DNA of 47,789 nt from contig NZ_QORI02000027.1 in the NCBI RefSeq assembly GCF_003325755.1, forward strand, positions 1 through 47,789. Direction: 5' to 3'. The notes under the pieces were generated by a model. The model searched no databases and was not told the origin of the DNA. It saw nothing but the letters and a program-made list of their open reading frames with translations. Position numbers and translations under genes: made by a program. Within the stretch, counting starts at the first letter, position 1; each line of letters begins with the position of its first letter. This document shows, in pieces, positions 44,891-47,789 of this stretch. The DNA comes from Pseudomonas sp. SST3. GTDB taxonomy: Bacteria; Pseudomonadota; Gammaproteobacteria; Pseudomonadales; Pseudomonadaceae.

Positions 44891-45640
44891 CCAGTTCATT
44901 TTCGAAGAACAGGGCAGTCGCCCTCGGCGCTGGTCACGGTAACGCCCTGGCCGTCCTGCAGCTGCTCGGTCGCATTGCCGCCGCCAATGACCGCGGGATG
45001 CCCAGCTCGGGCGATTATGGCCGCATGGCAGATACGGCCGCCACGGTTGGTGGCGATGGCGCTGACGCGCTTCTTCACCGGCTCCCGTCCGGGTCGGTCA
45101 TGTCGGGCACCGGCACGTCGCCCGGCTGAACCTTGTCCGTCGGACACGTCGTGGATGATCTACACCGGACCGGCGCCGATGCGCTGACCGATAGCGCGCC
45201 CTCCGATCAGGACCGTGCCTTTTTCTTTGAGCAGGTGGCTCTTAGGGTGTATCAGGACGCGCCTGGACGATGTAGAGCTGGCCGCGATCGCCGCCTTTGG
45301 CACATTCGATTTACATCGGACGACCGTAGTGCTTCTCAATGGTGATAGCATGCCTGGCAAGATTAGGGCTTCGGCATCCGGCAGGCAGAAACGCATGCGC
45401 TCGGGCCTGGTCGACATCCACGGTCTTTACCGATTTACCGTCGCTGGCTTCTTCTCCATAGACCACCTTGATTGCCTTGTTGCCCAGGTTGCGGCGCAGG
45501 ATGGCAGGGCGTCCGGCTTCTATGGTGTGCTTGTGGCCATAGAATTCGTCGGGTTTCACCGCGCCCTGCATGGCGGCCTCGCCCAACCCGTAGACACCGG
45601 TGAAGATGTGGACAGTAACATCGAGCGCAAGCACGATTTC
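44891..45640 (-). pseudogene. ppsA: Phosphoenolpyruvate synthase (ppsA) remnant
   Basis: In several minus-strand frames one reads VYGLGEAAMQGAVKPDEFYG, GRPAILRRNLGNKAIKVVYG, ARHAITIEKHYGRPM, LKEKGTVLIGGRAIGQRIGA and [20 protein letters not shown], the last with the phospho-accepting histidine. These match the middle of PpsA, about 250 of 790 residues. At least four frame changes and stops are present. Both ends are cut, by an IS1182 remnant and a sensor-kinase fragment. It is a stray chromosomal-type fragment. Confidence 0.85.
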
Positions 45641-46057
45641 AGGGGCTGCCCTGCTACCCCTACCTCGCCTATTTTGCGATGCCAGACGCGACGCTCATGC
45701 AGTAGATCGCCATCGTCTGCCGTATGCGGGTGGCTGAACACCAGCTGCGCCCCGCCTGTATCGGCGAACAATAGATGACCTTCGAAACCATATATCTGCG
45801 CCGCCAGTTCACTATGAGCGCCCAGCAACGCCTGCAGCTGCGGGCGCAAGGCATCGAAGCTTGGAAAGGTCGCCGAGAACCTCCAGCAGGCTACGGCTGG
45901 CATGCAGCTTCTCTTCCAGCGCATGGCTGTCAAGCTGATCGAAGTGATGCTGGCTCAACTGCTTGAAGAGAAAGCCCGCAGCACCGAGCACACCGGTCAC
46001 CGCCAGCATGAACATCACGCAAATGTGTTTGCGCATCGGAACGTAGCTGAGCTTGAA
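45641..46057 (-). pseudogene. Heavy-metal sensor histidine kinase, N-terminal fragment
   Basis: From about 46036 the minus strand reads MRKHICVMFMLAVTGVLGAA (membrane helix), then LSQHHFDQLDSHALEEKLHA and SRSLLEVLGDLSK. After a frame change near 45860 it reads FDALRPQLQALLGAHSELAA, IYGFEGHLLFADTGGAQLVF and WHRKIGEVGVAGQPLK. This is the membrane and periplasmic sensor part of CopS/CusS/IrlS-like kinases. The HAMP and kinase domains are missing. Confidence 0.75.
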
Positions 46058-46292
46058 GCTCGCTATCAAAAAAATTATGAGGAAATATCGGGAGAAGGAC
46101 CAAGAGGTTTTCCCGCGGCTCCTGTCGCACCTGGTCCTTGCCTTGACCTGTAAGGCGTGTGACGTGCTGGGAGAGCTTTACATGGCCCTTGATGCCGGTA
46201 GTGCTCGGCTTGGCCAGTTCTACACGCCTGCAGCGATTACGGACGTCCTTAGCAGGCTGGCGAGTCCTAACGCAGAGCAATTGCGCCGGGTT
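46058..46292 (+). pseudogene. N-6 DNA methylase fragment
   Basis: One plus-strand frame reads KKIMRKYREKDQEVFPRLLS, LVLALTCKACDVLGELYMAL and ARLGQFYTPAAITDVLSRLA. GQFYTP is the hallmark just before the SAM-binding region of type I-like adenine methylases found on plasmids and integrative elements. The catalytic NPPY motif and the SAM site are absent. It abuts an IS3 remnant. Confidence 0.65.
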
Positions 46293-46527
46293 CTACCCCA
46301 TTTCCACGGACGGTTTTGAAAGGGCTGAAAATTTCTGATGTTGCCGGGCGACTCTACGGCGCATTCTTGGGTTGTGGAACCGTTCGATGTAATCAAACAG
46401 GTCTGCTCGCGCCTCATCACGTGTCCGATAGGATTGATGAGCGACACGCTCCCGCTTGAGCACTCCGAAAAACCCTTCTCAGGCCGCGTTATCTCCGCAA
46501 TGTTCGACAGCACTCATGCTGCAGGCG
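46293..46527 (-). pseudogene. IS3-family transposase OrfB, C-terminal remnant
   Basis: On the minus strand the frame reads GDNAA, a stop, then EGFFGVLKRERVAHQSYRTR, DEARADLFDYIERFHNPRMR and ends VEMG with a TAG at 46293-46295. GDNAAxExFF carries the catalytic glutamate of IS3-type transposases. It is of a different subgroup from the OrfB cut at position 299 and cannot restore it. IS30 begins directly at 46528. Confidence 0.75.
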
Positions 46528-47789
46528 GATTCAACCGGTCGTCGCAACACTGGATTGTTGAATAGATTTGAGATACTCGTTCAGCGTCTCGGCAGGTGTT
46601 TTCCAGCCGAGTGTTTTTCGGGGTCTCGTGTTTAGCGCATGGGCTACGGCTTGGATCTCTTGGGCACTCCAACGAGACAGGTCAGTGCCTTTCGGGAAGT
46701 ATTGCCGCAGAAGGTCGTTCGTATTCTCGTTCGTGCCGCGCTGCCATGGACTGTGAGGGTCGGCAAAGAAGACTTTCACTCCTGACTCGATAGTAAAACG
46801 GGCGTGGTCCGATAGCTCCTCCCCACGATCCCAGGTCAATGATTGCCACAGCTGCATGGGCAGGCCAGTCACGGTCTTCTTCAGTGCATTAGCCATCGTG
46901 ACAGCGCCGTAGCCGGCAAGTGCGGGGCCGTTCTTTGTCTGGGGAATTAGCCCATAGCCTTCTTCACGGGGTAGGTGGACGAGCATGGTGAAACGAGTTG
47001 ACCGCTCGACCAGAGTCCCTATCGCGGAACGGTTCAGGCCGATGATCAGGTCACCCTCCCAATGCCCTGGTACGGCGCGATCTTCTACCTCAGCAGGGCG
47101 GCTGGAGATCATGACACCCTCGCTGACATGGGCCCACGCTTTGGCTTGTGCCCTGGCTCTCGGTACGCGCAACGCCCGCCCAGTGCGCAGACAGCTCACC
47201 AACTCACGCTTGAGAGCACCTCGCCCCTGAATGTAGAGCGCCTGATATATGGCTTCGTGAGAGATGCGCATGGATTCGTCATCCGGGAAGTCGATCCGTA
47301 GCCGGTTAGCAATCTGTTCGGGCGACCAGCCATTAACCCATTTGCGGTCACCACGGTGTGGTTTATTTCGGCCCTTGAACGGCGCTTGTCGAGGCCCGGT
47401 AATCTCACGACCATCAGCGCCATGAACCTTGCCCTCCAGACGATCTTGCACGTAGTGGCGCAGACGCAGGTTAGTCACCAGTTTCGCCGGCTTCGGTCTC
47501 TTGGCAACTAGTTCCGCCTTCCACTGTGCGACTGAAGCGCGATACTCGAGCAGGCCGCCGCGAGTCGCAGCATTACGCGTCAGCTCCCGGGAAACTGTCG
47601 ATGGATTTCGCCCAAGACGGCGAGCAATCTCTCGCACGCCAACACCTTGCGCACGGAGCAGCCCAATGTCTTCTCGCTCCGCGAACGACAAGTACCTTTC
47701 GGATATGTGGTTAGACATGAACAATGGCATCCCGCCGCGATGACGGAACCAGCGTGTGCCTACCGCTGACGATACGCCAACGGACTCAG
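46528..47789 (-). mobile_element. IS30-family element, main part (continues at base 120 after circular join)
   Basis: The left inverted repeat starts at 46528 with GATTCAACCGGTCGT. Its partner is at 277-299. The transposase gene fills the element, and its TGA stop (46531-46533) lies inside the inverted repeat. The element is a possible agent of circularisation or of composite-transposon movement of the whole segment. Confidence 0.85.
46531..47789 (-). CDS. IS30-family transposase (partial at the contig end)
   Basis: The helix-turn-helix region (YLSFAEREDIGLLRAQGVGV, REIARRLGRNPSTVSRELTR) is followed by the linker KWVNGWSPEQIANRLRIDFP and the DDE core: GHWEGDLIIGLNRSAIGTLV (first Asp), SLTWDRGEELSDHARF (second Asp), SPWQRGTNENTNDLLRQYFP (Glu). 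The end is RPRKTLGWKTPAETLNEYLK. All catalytic residues are present and the frame is unbroken across the circular join to position 258, so it could be active. Confidence 0.92.
   Translation of the reverse strand, partial: ESVGVSSAVGTRWFRHRGGMPLFMSNHISERYLSFAEREDIGLLRAQGVGVREIARRLGRNPSTVSRELTRNAATRGGLLEYRASVAQWKAELVAKRPKPAKLVTNLRLRHYVQDRLEGKVHGADGREITGPRQAPFKGRNKPHRGDRKWVNGWSPEQIANRLRIDFPDDESMRISHEAIYQALYIQGRGALKRELVSCLRTGRALRVPRARAQAKAWAHVSEGVMISSRPAEVEDRAVPGHWEGDLIIGLNRSAIGTLVERSTRFTMLVHLPREEGYGLIPQTKNGPALAGYGAVTMANALKKTVTGLPMQLWQSLTWDRGEELSDHARFTIESGVKVFFADPHSPWQRGTNENTNDLLRQYFPKGTDLSRWSAQEIQAVAHALNTRPRKTLGWKTPAETLNEYLKSIQQSSVATTG

Overview
The window is a 47.8 kb mosaic with the look of a pseudomonad accessory region (plasmid or genomic island). 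It is GC-rich and packed with IS66, IS481, IS3, IS30 and IS1182 family elements. It also carries catabolic genes of the xyl/dmp type and fragments of chromosomal-type genes (ppsA, a heavy-metal sensor kinase). Genus-level placement (Pseudomonas/Stutzerimonas-like) is inference. The first 119 bases are repeated exactly as the last 119 bases. One IS30-family element, with its transposase in frame, runs across that junction, so the contig can be closed into a circle of about 47,670 bp. No replication, partition or conjugation gene is visible.

Layout. 1-5670: nested insertion sequences. An IS3 remnant is cut by IS30. An IS66 (2183-4575) sits inside an IS481, which sits inside an older IS481, which sits inside a catechol 2,3-dioxygenase gene; the IS66 and inner IS481 target duplications are intact. 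5671-6421: remnants of a xylT-xylE-like ferredoxin/catechol 2,3-dioxygenase pair. 6611-10620: a nickel uptake operon nikRKMLQO on the minus strand, with a one-base frameshift in nikM and an unusual NikR metal site. 11421-18063: a plus-strand operon for a thiamine-diphosphate (TPP) enzyme, an aldehyde dehydrogenase and a four-gene ABC importer of the nitrate/sulfonate/taurine type, followed by a DHA2-type MFS transporter. 19804-24340: a second IS graveyard, with an IS66 inside an IS30 (8-bp target duplication intact), an IS66 fragment and an IS3 remnant.

24591-43509 is the centrepiece: 19 minus-strand genes, apparently one operon, for aerobic degradation of an aromatic acid. It encodes a ring-hydroxylating dioxygenase (alpha, beta, Rieske ferredoxin, flavin reductase), a BenD-like cis-diol dehydrogenase, a type I extradiol dioxygenase, an ACMSD-type amidohydrolase (likely decarboxylase), a ring-fission hydrolase and the complete lower meta pathway to pyruvate and acetyl-CoA. 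Uptake genes (TAXI-type TRAP transporter, OprO/P-like porin, DMT transporter) lie within it. A nadC paralogue closes the operon. That recalls OphE of phthalate-degrading Burkholderia and suggests a substrate resembling quinolinate, such as phthalate or another ortho-substituted benzoate. A divergent MarR regulator (43965-44447) and a good sigma70-type promoter overlapping a dyad (43688-43733) probably control it.

44455-46527 holds fragments of an IS1182 transposase, ppsA, a heavy-metal sensor kinase, a DNA N6-methylase and another IS3. The IS30 that closes the circle follows. Several otherwise intact genes carry single-base indels at short runs (nikM, the DMT transporter, the hydroxymuconic semialdehyde dehydrogenase, two compensating ones in the TRAP permease). 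This pattern suggests residual sequencing error as much as decay.
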